Source: Flavobacteriaceae bacterium PRS1 (GTDB taxonomy: Bacteria; Bacteroidota; Bacteroidia; Flavobacteriales; Flavobacteriaceae). Taken from it: a stretch of 48,974 nt of DNA. The stretch is taken from the NCBI GenBank assembly GCA_003709165.1, contig RDRZ01000017.1:1-48974 (forward strand). Reading direction: 5' to 3'. Position 1 is the first letter of the stretch; each line of letters starts with the position of its first letter. Position numbers and translations under genes: made by a program. Below are positions 1 through 8,641 of this stretch, piece by piece. The notes under the pieces are model-generated. The model was given only the letters and a program-made list of their open reading frames with translations. It made no database searches and had not been told where the DNA came from.

Positions 1-2
1 CA

Positions 3-395
3 GCTGTATTATCGACTGCAGGTTTAAAAGGCTTTGGTGTTATTGTACGTAGTTCGGGTAAACTAATACCTACTGAAAGAGCGCGTAGAACAGATAAAAT
101 AAGAGTTTGCTTTACAGTTACTAAAAATGTTTTAGTATTATCTGGTGATAAAGAGTTTTTTGTACAAGTATTGGACCCAAACAATAATGTGTTAGGATTG
201 AACCAAGAAATTCAGTTTGAAGAAAAAGTGTTGAATTACAGCTTAATAAGCAAATTTAACTATGAGTCTAAAAATTTAGATATTTGTGAGTTTATTGACG
301 CAAGAGGTGATGGAAAATTTGCTAAAGGTCGTTATGTAATCAATATTTTTGACGAAAATAATTTGGTTTCGACTTCCGAGTTTACTTTACAATAA
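3..395 (+). CDS. Conserved hypothetical protein, C-terminal part (5' end outside window)
   Basis: The reading frame is open from base 3 to the TAA ending at 395, giving about 130 residues with no start in the window. A later ATG at 171 lies inside continuous coding sequence and is not the likely start. The visible part looks like a beta-rich extracytoplasmic domain, with stretches such as KIRVCFTV, FFVQVLDPNNNVLG and GKFAKGRYVINIFDENN. I recall similar C-terminal domains in uncharacterised flavobacterial proteins that follow a coiled-coil region, sometimes misannotated as chromosome-partitioning proteins. I assign no function. A strong terminator lies about 20 bases after the stop. Confidence 0.75.
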   Translation, partial: AVLSTAGLKGFGVIVRSSGKLIPTERARRTDKIRVCFTVTKNVLVLSGDKEFFVQVLDPNNNVLGLNQEIQFEEKVLNYSLISKFNYESKNLDICEFIDARGDGKFAKGRYVINIFDENNLVSTSEFTLQ

Positions 396-416
396 AATTG
401 TACCATATTTATATTT

Positions 417-446
417 GGCCTCAAGATTTATCTTGGGGCTTTTTTA
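417..446 (+). terminator. Rho-independent terminator after the first gene
   Basis: CCTCAAGA (419-426) pairs with TCTTGGGG (431-438) around a TTTA loop, with one G-T pair, and a T run follows at 440-445. It serves the plus-strand gene ending at 395. The T run reaches the stop codon of the convergent hutI gene (444). Confidence 0.8.
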
Positions 447-1679
447 TATAGATATTCCATTGATTATAACAGTATCAATATGGTTATAACCAAAGGCATA
501 AGGTAAATAATTATAACTTGGTACTTCTTTTGTAATAATAAGATTTGCCTTTTTTTCTTTAGTAATACTTCCGTACATATCACTAATTCCCATAGCATAA
601 GCACCATTTATAGTTGCTGCATTGATGGCTTCGGCAGGAGTCATTTTCATTTTTATACAAGCTGTGCTAATAACAAAATTCATATTTCCACTTGGTGTAG
701 AACCCGGATTAAAGTCGGTTGCCAAAGCTAAAGGCAGTCCTGAATCTATAAGTTGTCTCGCAGGCGTATAAGGAATACTTAAAAAATAAGAACAGGAGGG
801 AAGCGCAACAGGCATTGTATTACTGTTTTTTAAAGCTTCAATATCTTCTATTTTAAGTTCTTCAAGATGATCTACAGAAAGCGCATCGTGTTTTACGCCT
901 AGTGCAACACCTCCAAAAGCATTAAATTGGTTGACATGAATTTTTGGAATGAAACCCTGTTTTTTTCCTGCTGAAAGAATTTTGTCAGTATCATCTATCG
1001 AAAAGTAACCCTTCTCACAAAACACATCTATATATTCGGCTAATTGTTCTTTTGCAACTTTCGGAATCATTTCATTGATCACTAAATCTATAAAACCATC
1101 TTTGTTATTTTTGAAAGTATCAGGAATAGCATGAGCAGCTAAAAGTGTCGCCTTTACTTTTATAGGAAAATCTTGTTTAATGCGCTTAATAACTCGAAGC
1201 ATTTTGAGTTCTGCTTCAACAGTTAAACCATAGCCAGATTTAATTTCGATGGCTCCTGTACCGAGCTGCATAACCTCTTTAACACGTTTTACAGATTGCT
1301 TGTAAAGGTCGTCCTCACTTGTGTTTTGAAGCATTTTAGCCGAATTTAAAATGCCTCCACCGCGATTAGCAATTTCCTTATAACTCAATCCGTTTATACG
1401 ATCAACAAATTCTTGTTCACGATTTCCTGCATAAACAATATGAGTATGAGAATCGCACCAAGTAGGAAGCACTAGTTTTCCTCTTGCATCGATAGTTTTA
1501 TCTGTTGAAATGCCAGTACTATCACTCATGTTTCCAAAGGCAATAATGATATCATCTTCAATTAAAATGTAAGCGTTTTTAATAGTAGGAAGCTCTTTCA
1601 TTTGTATTCCGGAAACTTTAGAAATAGGAGTATTTCTTACTTGTAATAATTCTTTAATGTTTGTAATTAAAATAGACAT
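444..1679 (-). CDS. hutI: Imidazolonepropionase (histidine degradation)
   Basis: This 411-residue protein has the normal HutI length. It hydrolyses imidazolone-5-propionate to N-formimino-L-glutamate, the third step of histidine breakdown, in the cytoplasm. It belongs to the amidohydrolase superfamily. Visible metal-site elements are H78-x-H80 in DSHTHIVYAG, H248 in KIHVNQF and D322 in ATDFNPGS. NRGGGI (about 105-110) and AAHAIP (181-186) are typical of HutI. No other hut gene is next to it, so it appears to be a single-gene unit convergent with the first gene. The ATG at 1679 fits the family N-terminus. A possible minus-strand -7 box TATTTTTG lies upstream, but I see no good -33 TTG. Confidence 0.95.
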   Translation of the reverse strand: MSILITNIKELLQVRNTPISKVSGIQMKELPTIKNAYILIEDDIIIAFGNMSDSTGISTDKTIDARGKLVLPTWCDSHTHIVYAGNREQEFVDRINGLSYKEIANRGGGILNSAKMLQNTSEDDLYKQSVKRVKEVMQLGTGAIEIKSGYGLTVEAELKMLRVIKRIKQDFPIKVKATLLAAHAIPDTFKNNKDGFIDLVINEMIPKVAKEQLAEYIDVFCEKGYFSIDDTDKILSAGKKQGFIPKIHVNQFNAFGGVALGVKHDALSVDHLEELKIEDIEALKNSNTMPVALPSCSYFLSIPYTPARQLIDSGLPLALATDFNPGSTPSGNMNFVISTACIKMKMTPAEAINAATINGAYAMGISDMYGSITKEKKANLIITKEVPSYNYLPYAFGYNHIDTVIINGISI

Positions 1680-1804
1680 GAGCGCAAAATAAACTATTGA
1701 AATTAATTAGTTACGTCAAAAATAAAAAAATTATAGTATTCTAATTTTCTTTAATTAACTTAACTTGTAAAAGTTTTTTGCCTCAAAAGACTAAATATGA
1801 TGTA

Positions 1805-2374
1805 ATGAATCCTAATTTTGCTTTTTTAAATTCGTTTGTTGATTTATCTGAAGAGACTTTTAATAAGCTTGATAAACTTTCTACATTTAAACGAATAAAA
1901 GAAAATACGACTATTACTAAAACTGGCGACACACCTACAAAGTATTACCTTTTAGTATCTGGTTTAATGAGAGCGTATTTTAATTCTGAAAATGGTAAGG
2001 AATACAATAAAAATATTTTCTCTCCTATTAGTTTCGTGGCATCATTTACGGCTTTAATAAATAAAAAACCTTCAATGTTAACTTATCAAACACTTACCGA
2101 TTGTAAAGTTTATGAGTTTAATTATGCCGAAATGATGAATTTATGCAAAACCGATTTAAGTGTTTGTTTAGTGTATTCTAAAATTTTAGAACAGGTTTTT
2201 ATTGGATATGAAAAGCGTAATCTTGAGCTTTTGACTTTAGATGCAACGCAACGATATTTAAAATTAAGAACGCAAATTCCAAATATAGACGATTTAATAC
2301 CTCAATATCAAATCGCTTCTTATTTAAGTATTACTCCTATACAATTGAGTAGAATACGGAAAAACCTGAATTAA
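1805..2374 (+). CDS. Crp/Fnr-family transcriptional regulator
   Basis: From the ATG at 1805 the protein has 189 residues; a TTG at 1778 would add nine. The N-terminal 110-120 residues match a cyclic-nucleotide-binding fold, including the YYLLVSGLMRAYF strand-glycine pattern. The C-terminus has a helix-turn-helix (QYQIASYLSITPIQLSRIRKNL) typical of flavobacterial Crp-like regulators, which end soon after the recognition helix. The ligand is unknown and the cAMP phosphate-binding arginine motif is not obvious, so it may sense something else. It is monocistronic: hutI diverges from it and a terminator follows at 2478. I prefer the ATG because TTG starts are rare here, but this is not decided. 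Confidence 0.85.
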   Translation: MNPNFAFLNSFVDLSEETFNKLDKLSTFKRIKENTTITKTGDTPTKYYLLVSGLMRAYFNSENGKEYNKNIFSPISFVASFTALINKKPSMLTYQTLTDCKVYEFNYAEMMNLCKTDLSVCLVYSKILEQVFIGYEKRNLELLTLDATQRYLKLRTQIPNIDDLIPQYQIASYLSITPIQLSRIRKNLN

Positions 2375-2477
2375 TTTCTTGTATATTAAAATATGTTAAG
2401 ATATAAAATAGTTAGTTGTAATACATTTGGCACATAATAACAATTTTTCCCTAACGATTAATAGCTAACTAACAACC

Positions 2478-2510
2478 AAAAAAGCAGATGTTTAAACATC
2501 TGCTTTTTTT
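2478..2510. terminator. Bidirectional terminator between Crp-like gene and FG-GAP pseudogene
   Basis: A perfect 32-bp palindrome: AAAAAAGCAGATGTTT (2478-2493) followed by its reverse complement (2494-2509), with A and T runs at the ends. It can terminate the plus-strand regulator and the minus-strand gene ending at 2533. Confidence 0.9.
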
Positions 2511-2532
2511 ATGTAATTAAGTTAAATATGTT

Positions 2533-3796
2533 TTATTCTTTCACGAATTTGAAAGTATTATTATAATCATCAAATCGTATAATGTATATTCCTGTATGAA
2601 GTTGTGTAACATCTAATGCTTCATTAATATTCAAAGACTTTTCTATAACTTTTTTACCTAAAATATCAAAAATAGAGACTTTAAAATTTTCGTTAAGTGT
2701 ACTTTTAAAATATAACTTATCGGTAGTTGGGTTGGGGTAAATGCTCATTGTTTCTAAAGAGTTGTCATCAATACCGAGCAAATCTAACTGATTTTCTATC
2801 CATTTTAATTTACCATCTTGATATCCTATCGTGGCAATATCTAAATCACCATCAAAATCAAAGTCATTTATTGTAAAACCATAGATTTGATTATGAAGTT
2901 GGTTGTCGGTAATAGAAGTTTCAGTACCAAGGTTACCGGAATCGTCACTTTGGAACCAAAAGACATCATCGTTTTGATTTAACCCATCAATAGCTACGAT
3001 ATCAACATATCTAAATATGTATCGTCATTAATATCAGCAAAAGAAACATCAAATAAATAATTATTTCCTGTTGAAATATCACCACCGGCAGATTCAGTAA
3101 AACTTACTGGATTGTTATCTGTTAGCGGGTTGTAATTATTATAATATAATTCAACAGTTCCAGCATCAATATTAGCAACAACAATATCTAAATCAGTATC
3201 ACCATCTACATCTGCAATGTCTAAATCTCCAGGACCTAAACCTGCAGTAGCTGGAATAATATCTTGTTCTGTCCAAGGTAAACCATCATTTGCTAACCAA
3301 ATTACTCGATCAGTATCACCGTCATAGTCATAAACCACTAATGCTATATCGATAGTATCACCAGCATCAATTTTCCAGTTACAATATTACCTGGATCTAA
3401 AAGACCTGTTAAAATATCTACTCCATCTGCAAAAGTGCCATCTCCATTATTTGCATACCAAACTAATTTACCATCACCAGCTGAAGAAGCAATAATATCA
3501 TTACCATTTATTCCATCTAAATCTGCAATATGAATTCCATAAACATACGACAATGATTTGATTATTGGTGCTGCAAAAGTACCATCTTCATTATTTATAT
3601 ATGTTTCAACGGTTCCATCAGTGGAAGTTCCTACAACAATATCTGGGTAATCACCTGCATTTAAATGACCCGAATCAATAAACCATGGGTTTGTTCCAGT
3701 GGATCCAATATCATGAACAATAAAAGAGCTAGTTTGCGAATAACTGCAAATAATTACAAAATGAGTGAATAAGGTAAGTAAAGTTGTTTTTATTTT
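2533..3796 (-). pseudogene. Broken FG-GAP/VCBS-repeat secreted protein with T9SS sorting domain
   Basis: Three minus-strand reading frames, joined end to end, read as one secreted protein. The N-terminus has a hydrophobic signal-like stretch (TTLLTLFTHFVIICSYSQ). Four or five FG-GAP/VCBS-type repeats follow (DLDGINGNDIIASSAGDGKLVWY; DVDGDTDLDIVVANIDAGTVELYY; DFDFDGDLDIATIGYQDGKLKWI). The C-terminus is a Por/T9SS type A sorting domain (MSIYPNPTTDKLYFKS to GIYIIRF). Two one-base deletions break it. One is in the A tract at 3371-3374, where IDAGDTIDIALVVYDYDG continues in the next frame. The other is near 3007-3012, before VDIVAIDGLNQNDDVFWF. No ATG, GTG or TTG lies in frame between the upstream stop (3809-3811) and the signal peptide, so the start codon seems lost as well. 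The intact protein would have been about 420 residues, exported and attached or released by T9SS. Confidence 0.85.
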
Positions 3797-3826
3797 AAAT
3801 AGATTTAGTTACCAAAGTTATACTTT

Positions 3827-5224
3827 TTATAATAAGTCTCCAACCATATTTTCAGGTTTTACCCAATTGTCGTAATCTTCAGCAGTGACATAACCTAAAT
3901 TAATGGCTTCTTCTTTTAAAGTAGTGCCATTTTTATGTGCTGTATTTGCAATTTCGGCAGCTTTATAATAGCCTATTTTTGTATTTAAAGCAGTTACGAG
4001 CATTAATGAGTTGTTTAATAATTGTTTAATTACTTCATGATTTGGTTCAATACCTATAGCACAATTAATATCAAAACTCATACAAGCATCGCCAAGGAGT
4101 TGCGCAGATTGAATTATGTTAGCAGCCATCATAGGCTTAAAAACGTTTAACTCATAATGTCCTTGCATACCTCCAACCGCAATAGCAACATCATTACCTA
4201 TTACTTGAGCACAAACCATTGTTAAGGCTTCACATTGTGTTGGATTCACTTTTCCCGGCATAATAGAACTTCCAGGTTCGTTGGCTGGAATACTAATTTC
4301 TCCAATACCACTTCTTGGTCCGGAAGCCATCATACGTATATCGTTTGCTATTTTATTTAATGAAACTGCTAATTGTTTTAAAGCACCATGTGTTTCTACA
4401 ATTGAATCGTGGGCAGCAAGAGCTTCAAATTTATTTTTTGCTGAAACAAAAGGTAAGCCTGTAAACTCAGCAATAAATTCAGAAACACGTTTGGCATATC
4501 CTTTTGGTGTGTTAAGTCCTGTGCCAACTGCTGTTCCTCCAAGTGCTAATTCGCCTAAATGAGGTAATGTGTTTTCTAAAGCTGTTAATCCATGATCTAA
4601 TTGAGAGACATATCCTGAAAATTCCTGTCCAAGAGTTAATGGTGTAGCATCCATTAAATGTGTACGACCAATTTTAACACAATCTTTAAAATCTTCTGAT
4701 TTTTGTTTTAAGGTATCTCGTAATTGAGCAACTCCAGGAATTGTAATTTCTATAATTTTTTTATAAGCTGCAATATGCATTCCTGTTGGAAACGTATCGT
4801 TAGACGATTGCGATTTGTTTACATCGTCATTAGGTTGAATCGTTTTCTCGCCTTCGCCAATTGTCTTTCCAGCAATTTGATGCGCCCTGTTGGCAATCAC
4901 TTCATTCACATTCATATTACTTTGTGTACCTGAACCCGTTTGCCAAATTACCAATGGAAACTGGTCATCGTGCTTACCATCTAAAATTTCATCACAAACT
5001 TGTGATATAAGGTTACGTTTTTCTATTGGTAAGACATTTAGTTCGCAATTGGTATAAGCAGCAGCTTTTTTAAGATATGCAAAGCCATAAATAATTTCTA
5101 ATGGCATAGAAGCAGTTGCACCAATTTTAAAATTATGTCGAGAACGTTCGGTTTGTGCTCCCCAAAGTTTATCGTCAGGGACTTTAACGTCGCCCATTGT
5201 GTCTTTTTCTATTCTGTAGCTCAT
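3827..5224 (-). CDS. fumC: Class II fumarate hydratase
   Basis: At 465 residues this is the normal size for an iron-independent homotetrameric fumarase, which interconverts fumarate and L-malate in the TCA cycle. The fumarase/aspartase signature [10 protein letters not shown] is at 318-327 and carries the catalytic serine (S319). The catalytic-base region [10 protein letters not shown] contains H189. [19 protein letters not shown] (about 97-114) and [15 protein letters not shown] (about 136-150) are the other conserved blocks. Aspartase and argininosuccinate lyase share the fold, but the GTQSNMN and SSND blocks fit fumarase. It is transcribed alone; a -7-like TAATTTTG lies at 5248-5255 on the minus strand without a clear -33 element. 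Confidence 0.95.
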   Translation of the reverse strand: MSYRIEKDTMGDVKVPDDKLWGAQTERSRHNFKIGATASMPLEIIYGFAYLKKAAAYTNCELNVLPIEKRNLISQVCDEILDGKHDDQFPLVIWQTGSGTQSNMNVNEVIANRAHQIAGKTIGEGEKTIQPNDDVNKSQSSNDTFPTGMHIAAYKKIIEITIPGVAQLRDTLKQKSEDFKDCVKIGRTHLMDATPLTLGQEFSGYVSQLDHGLTALENTLPHLGELALGGTAVGTGLNTPKGYAKRVSEFIAEFTGLPFVSAKNKFEALAAHDSIVETHGALKQLAVSLNKIANDIRMMASGPRSGIGEISIPANEPGSSIMPGKVNPTQCEALTMVCAQVIGNDVAIAVGGMQGHYELNVFKPMMAANIIQSAQLLGDACMSFDINCAIGIEPNHEVIKQLLNNSLMLVTALNTKIGYYKAAEIANTAHKNGTTLKEEAINLGYVTAEDYDNWVKPENMVGDLL

Positions 5225-5331
5225 TATGAATGCGTTTATTACTCTTACAAAATTACGATTTTAAAAGATTATTTTTTTAATTGTTAGAAACTTTATTTAC
5301 AGGGTTTTGTTAATAAATCTTAACTTTGGTA

Positions 5332-5362
5332 TTGTAAAACAAAAAGCTTTGTCTTATCTTTG
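5332..5362 (+). promoter_or_regulatory. Bacteroidota-type promoter for the 60-aa membrane protein
   Basis: TTG (5332-5334), a 20-base spacer, then TATCTTTG (5355-5362), which matches TAnnTTTG. Transcription would start near 5369, about 20 bases before the ATG at 5390. Confidence 0.6.
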
Positions 5363-5389
5363 TCCAGATTTTAACACATAGACAGCATT

Positions 5390-5572
5390 ATGTTCGATTT
5401 TGATCAATATTTAGGATTTTTAGCTTTTCTCGCCATATTTGCTATAGGATTTTGGCTAATGATTTTCTTATTAACTTTTGTAGTCCCGTATTGGATAATA
5501 GGTAATCTATTAGAAATGTTTAAGGAATATAGAGCAGAGAGAAAAGCGAAACGTGAAGCTTTAACGCATTAA
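5390..5572 (+). CDS. Small single-span membrane protein, unknown function
   Basis: A 60-residue protein with one long hydrophobic segment (about residues 8-40, FLAFLAIFAIGFWLMIFLLTF region) and a short, strongly basic C-terminal tail (KEYRAERKAKREALTH). This predicts an inner-membrane protein with the tail in the cytoplasm. I recognise no family. It has its own consensus promoter 28 bases upstream and its own terminator downstream (5591), so it is a genuine single-gene unit and not chance coding. Confidence 0.75.
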   Translation: MFDFDQYLGFLAFLAIFAIGFWLMIFLLTFVVPYWIIGNLLEMFKEYRAERKAKREALTH

Positions 5573-5590
5573 ACATTATTTTACAGGTAT

Positions 5591-5621
5591 AAAAAAAGGA
5601 AGCGACTGGCTTCCTTTATTA
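5591..5621. terminator. Bidirectional terminator between small membrane protein and receptor gene
   Basis: AAAGGAAGC (5595-5603) and GCTTCCTTT (5609-5617) pair around GACTG, with A-rich and T-rich flanks on both sides. It serves the plus-strand gene ending at 5572 and the minus-strand gene ending at 5640. Confidence 0.85.
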
Positions 5622-5639
5622 TTTTACTTTTCTATATAT

Positions 5640-8105
5640 TTATCCTTGAAATTCCATTTCTTCTCCACCATTAAAATCTTCTCTGTTTCTAGTACGTTTT
5701 TTCTTCTGATTGAATCTATATGTAAATGATAAATTAAAACTACGCTCTCTCCACTGAAATTCACTATAACTTTCATAAGTATTTGTAAGTGTTTCGGTTT
5801 TTCGTTTTCTTGAATTAAACAAATCGCTTACATTAAAAGCTATTGATGCATTTTCTTTAAATAAATCTTTACTAAAAGCCATGTTAGCTGAAACCACACC
5901 GTTGCTTTTAGATTGAGAGTTTTCTCTTGGCCCTCTATAAGATAGTGTCGTTTGCCAATCAATTTTTCCGGGAAAGGTATATTTGTTGCTTATTCGTGCT
6001 CTCCAACTGAAACTTTCAGAATCAAAATTTACGCCTCTATAATCACCTTTTGTAATTGAATTGTAGAAATTAAAATCTCCATTTACACGCCATTTTTTAT
6101 TAGGGCTATATGTAATATTCAATTCGTATCCATAGCGATCATTTGTAGATAAGTTAATAGGCGATCTTTGTATTACTGACACTTCCTGACCATTTACTAG
6201 TACAGTTTCTCCAGTAGCAAAACTTATAAAATTAATAACATCTGTAGCATGTTGATAATATATTGAAGTGCTTAAAGTTATTTTGCCAAAACGGTTTAAG
6301 TATCCCAAATCAAAGATGTTAGAGTAACTTGGGTCAAGGTCTGGATTTCCTTTAAATACGCTCGTAACACTAGATCTTGATGGAAATGGGTTAAGAAAAT
6401 ACGATCGTGGTCGTCTTAGCCTTCTGCTATAACCTAATGTAAAATTTTCTTTATCATTTAACTCATAATTTAAGTTTATAGTAGGAAATAATTCGGTATA
6501 TTTTTTCTTAGTATAATCTCCACTTGTAGGTTGATCAATAGTAATTCTTGTGCTTTCTAATCGTAATCCTAATAAAAAGGAAAATTTATTAAGTTTACTA
6601 CCATATTGAGTATAAACTGCATTTATATCTTCTTTATAAATTAACACATTAGATAAATCAGTACTAACTTCAAAATCATTAGTATCTTCATTTAAAATTT
6701 CTACAATATAGTCGGTTGTTTTATCTCTAAAACTGCCACGATAACCCAATTCGAACTGAGAGTTTTCACCAATTGGTAATACATAATCGGTTTGTAATAA
6801 AATACGTGATTGTTCATCTAAAGTAAAAACTTTTTCTGATAATAAATCATCTACAAGAACATTAGATATTTCATTTTCATTACTATCTTCTACCTGAAAA
6901 TCAACTGTTAATTTATGTCCGCTAGTTTCAAAATCTTTAACAAAATTAACTGAATATTGTACGGTTTTACTGTCTTGTAACTCGGGATTAAAACGATTGT
7001 TTTCACCAGTTAAAATTCTATTTTCGTCAAATAGCTGAATGAAATTCGAGGTGTTATTTTCATTATCGCTTTTTCTATAAACGATTGAAGTTGTTAATGA
7101 CGCCGAATTGTTGATATACCATTCTAAGCCCAAATTAGTAGTAAACCCTTTTCTAATTCTGTCAAAATCTCTAGTTTCATCGATAAAAGTATCGGGATTA
7201 TCTGCAATAATATTTCCTTGGTCATCATATACTTTGTTGAAACGTCTTGTTGAAGAAAAAGAATTGCCTGGAGATTTTCTATAGCTATAACCTGAAGTAT
7301 TAAATATATTCAAATCACCAGTTCGGTAATTAATATTGGCAGAAATGCCAGCTGATGTTGGATGTCCAACATTTACTGTCATTGCTCCATTTAGTCCTTG
7401 TAGTTTGCTTCTTCGTAAAATAATATTTATAATTCCAGCGGTGCCCTCAGCATCATAGCGTGCTGAAGGTGATGTAATAACTTCTACCTTTTCAATAGCT
7501 TCAGCTGGAAGTTGCCGTAATGCATCTGTAGAATTTAAGCCTACTAATGCAGACGGTTTGCCATTAATAAGTATACGCACGTTATCATTTCCTCTTAACG
7601 AGACATTTCCTTCTACATCCACAGAAACCGAGGGTACATTATCTAATACGTCGCTAACAGTTCCTCCTCTAACAGTAAGATCTTTACCAACATAATAAAT
7701 TTTCTTATCGAGCCTTATTTCTACTGTAGTTCGTTCTCCTATAATTTCAATTTCGTCTAAAGATTCCATATCAATTTCCAGTGAAAACGAACCAATGTTT
7801 TCGCTTTTAGAAACTTGTTTATTTGAAATAGTTTGGGTTTTAAACGAAATGTATTCTATAGAAATATCGTAAATACCAGTAGGTACAGGAATACTAAAAT
7901 TTCCTTTGACGTCAGTAATTCCACCAGTTACCATTTTGTTTAGTTGTTTACTAAAAAAAGCAATTGTGGCATATTCTAAAGGTTGGTTGGAGTCTTTGTC
8001 TATAACTTTGCCAGTTATAGTAACTTCTTTTTGTTCAGGTCTTTGAGCATAGATAGTTACTGAAAATAATCCTATAAAAAGGATGGTTAAAAATAGTTTA
8101 TTCAT
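5640..8105 (-). CDS. TonB-dependent receptor-like outer-membrane beta-barrel protein
   Basis: I start the protein at the ATG at 8105 (821 residues), because it gives a clean signal peptide, MNKLFLTILFIGLFSVTIYAQ. The frame extends 17 residues further upstream to 8156 without one. After the signal come a carboxypeptidase-regulatory-like beta-sandwich (about 25-110, VTITGKVIDKDSNQPLEYATI), a TonB-receptor plug (about 130-235, with SVSLRGNDNVRILINGKPSA-type and EKVEVITSPSARYDAEGTAG motifs) and a long C-terminal barrel of the OMP_b-brl_3 type. The extreme C-terminus is acidic and charged. Such proteins take up large or complexed substrates, or act as receptors, in the outer membrane; the substrate is unknown and no SusD partner is adjacent. 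A -7 box TACATTTG lies at 8130-8137 on the minus strand. Confidence 0.88.
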   Translation of the reverse strand: MNKLFLTILFIGLFSVTIYAQRPEQKEVTITGKVIDKDSNQPLEYATIAFFSKQLNKMVTGGITDVKGNFSIPVPTGIYDISIEYISFKTQTISNKQVSKSENIGSFSLEIDMESLDEIEIIGERTTVEIRLDKKIYYVGKDLTVRGGTVSDVLDNVPSVSVDVEGNVSLRGNDNVRILINGKPSALVGLNSTDALRQLPAEAIEKVEVITSPSARYDAEGTAGIINIILRRSKLQGLNGAMTVNVGHPTSAGISANINYRTGDLNIFNTSGYSYRKSPGNSFSSTRRFNKVYDDQGNIIADNPDTFIDETRDFDRIRKGFTTNLGLEWYINNSASLTTSIVYRKSDNENNTSNFIQLFDENRILTGENNRFNPELQDSKTVQYSVNFVKDFETSGHKLTVDFQVEDSNENEISNVLVDDLLSEKVFTLDEQSRILLQTDYVLPIGENSQFELGYRGSFRDKTTDYIVEILNEDTNDFEVSTDLSNVLIYKEDINAVYTQYGSKLNKFSFLLGLRLESTRITIDQPTSGDYTKKKYTELFPTINLNYELNDKENFTLGYSRRLRRPRSYFLNPFPSRSSVTSVFKGNPDLDPSYSNIFDLGYLNRFGKITLSTSIYYQHATDVINFISFATGETVLVNGQEVSVIQRSPINLSTNDRYGYELNITYSPNKKWRVNGDFNFYNSITKGDYRGVNFDSESFSWRARISNKYTFPGKIDWQTTLSYRGPRENSQSKSNGVVSANMAFSKDLFKENASIAFNVSDLFNSRKRKTETLTNTYESYSEFQWRERSFNLSFTYRFNQKKKRTRNREDFNGGEEMEFQG

Positions 8106-8203
8106 GTTTAATTTTAGCAAATTAGACCACAAATGTATTCTATGGTTTAATGCCATTTGGTTAAAGTTCTGTTAAAAGAATTTAAAACAAATAAGGTGAT
8201 ATT

Positions 8204-8545
8204 TTAGATAATATCAAGAATACTTTCCGGTGGTCTGCCAACAACAGCTTTATTACCATTAATAACTATTGGTCGCTCAATTAATTGAGGATATTTCGCC
8301 ATGATTTTTATGAGTTCTTCTTCTGTAAAATCTAAATGCTTAAAATTTTCTTTCCAAATAGCTTCATTTTTTCTAACCAGTTGGATAGGATTAATACCTA
8401 AAAGGTCAATGATCTCTTTTAGCTCATTTACAGATGGTGTGTCTTCAAGATATTTAATTACTTTATAAGGTTTTCCTGATTTTTCTATAATGTCTAATCC
8501 GGAACGTGATTTGCTACATCTGTTATTATGGTATATTTTTATCAT
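8204..8545 (-). CDS. arsC: Arsenate reductase, glutaredoxin-type (ArsC family)
   Basis: This 113-residue protein has the layout of E. coli ArsC. The nucleophilic Cys10 sits in NNRCSKSR, and three arginines that would bind the oxyanion are at R58 (LVRKNE), R91 (ERPIV) and R104 (VGRPPE). The reaction is reduction of arsenate to arsenite with glutathione/glutaredoxin or a low-molecular-weight thiol. No arsR, acr3 or arsB gene is nearby, so the role could be general thiol or arsenate detoxification. ArsC-like Spx/YfgD relatives are the alternative, but conservation of all three arginines favours arsenate reductase. It lies 96 bases downstream of prfB on the same strand, with a dispersed palindrome between them. 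Confidence 0.85.
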   Translation of the reverse strand: MIKIYHNNRCSKSRSGLDIIEKSGKPYKVIKYLEDTPSVNELKEIIDLLGINPIQLVRKNEAIWKENFKHLDFTEEELIKIMAKYPQLIERPIVINGNKAVVGRPPESILDII

Positions 8546-8589
8546 TTCTTTTAGTTAAAATTTATTTGTCTTATTCATTTTGCCACGAT

Positions 8590-8605
8590 CCAGATAGCTA
8601 TCGGG
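8590..8605. repeat. Dispersed palindrome, copy 1 (CCAGATAGCTATCGGG)
   Basis: A near-perfect 16-bp palindrome between prfB and arsC. A second copy (CCCAATAGCTATCGGG) is at 19050-19065, within a terminator hairpin. The shared core is ATAGCTATCGGG. Confidence 0.6.
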
Positions 8606-8641
8606 ACACGAATTTATATCTTTCATACTGAACACTGCCTA

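Noticed and set aside
1778-1804. TTG upstream extension of the Crp-like gene
   Set aside because: An ATG nine codons later fits the family N-terminus equally well and TTG starts are rare; kept only as an alternative.
2426-2442. Possible sigma-54 site (TTTGGCACATAATAACAA)
   Set aside because: It has TGGCAC but no TTGC-like box at the right spacing, and no gene starts appropriately downstream.
4281-4562. Plus-strand open frame opposite fumC (93 codons)
   Set aside because: It lies entirely inside fumC on the other strand; its composition mirrors fumC codons and it has no promoter or family signal. Similar antisense frames inside prfB, hutI, the SPT-like gene, uvrA, the 482-aa gene, the DHOase homologue and the sialidase-like gene were rejected for the same reason.
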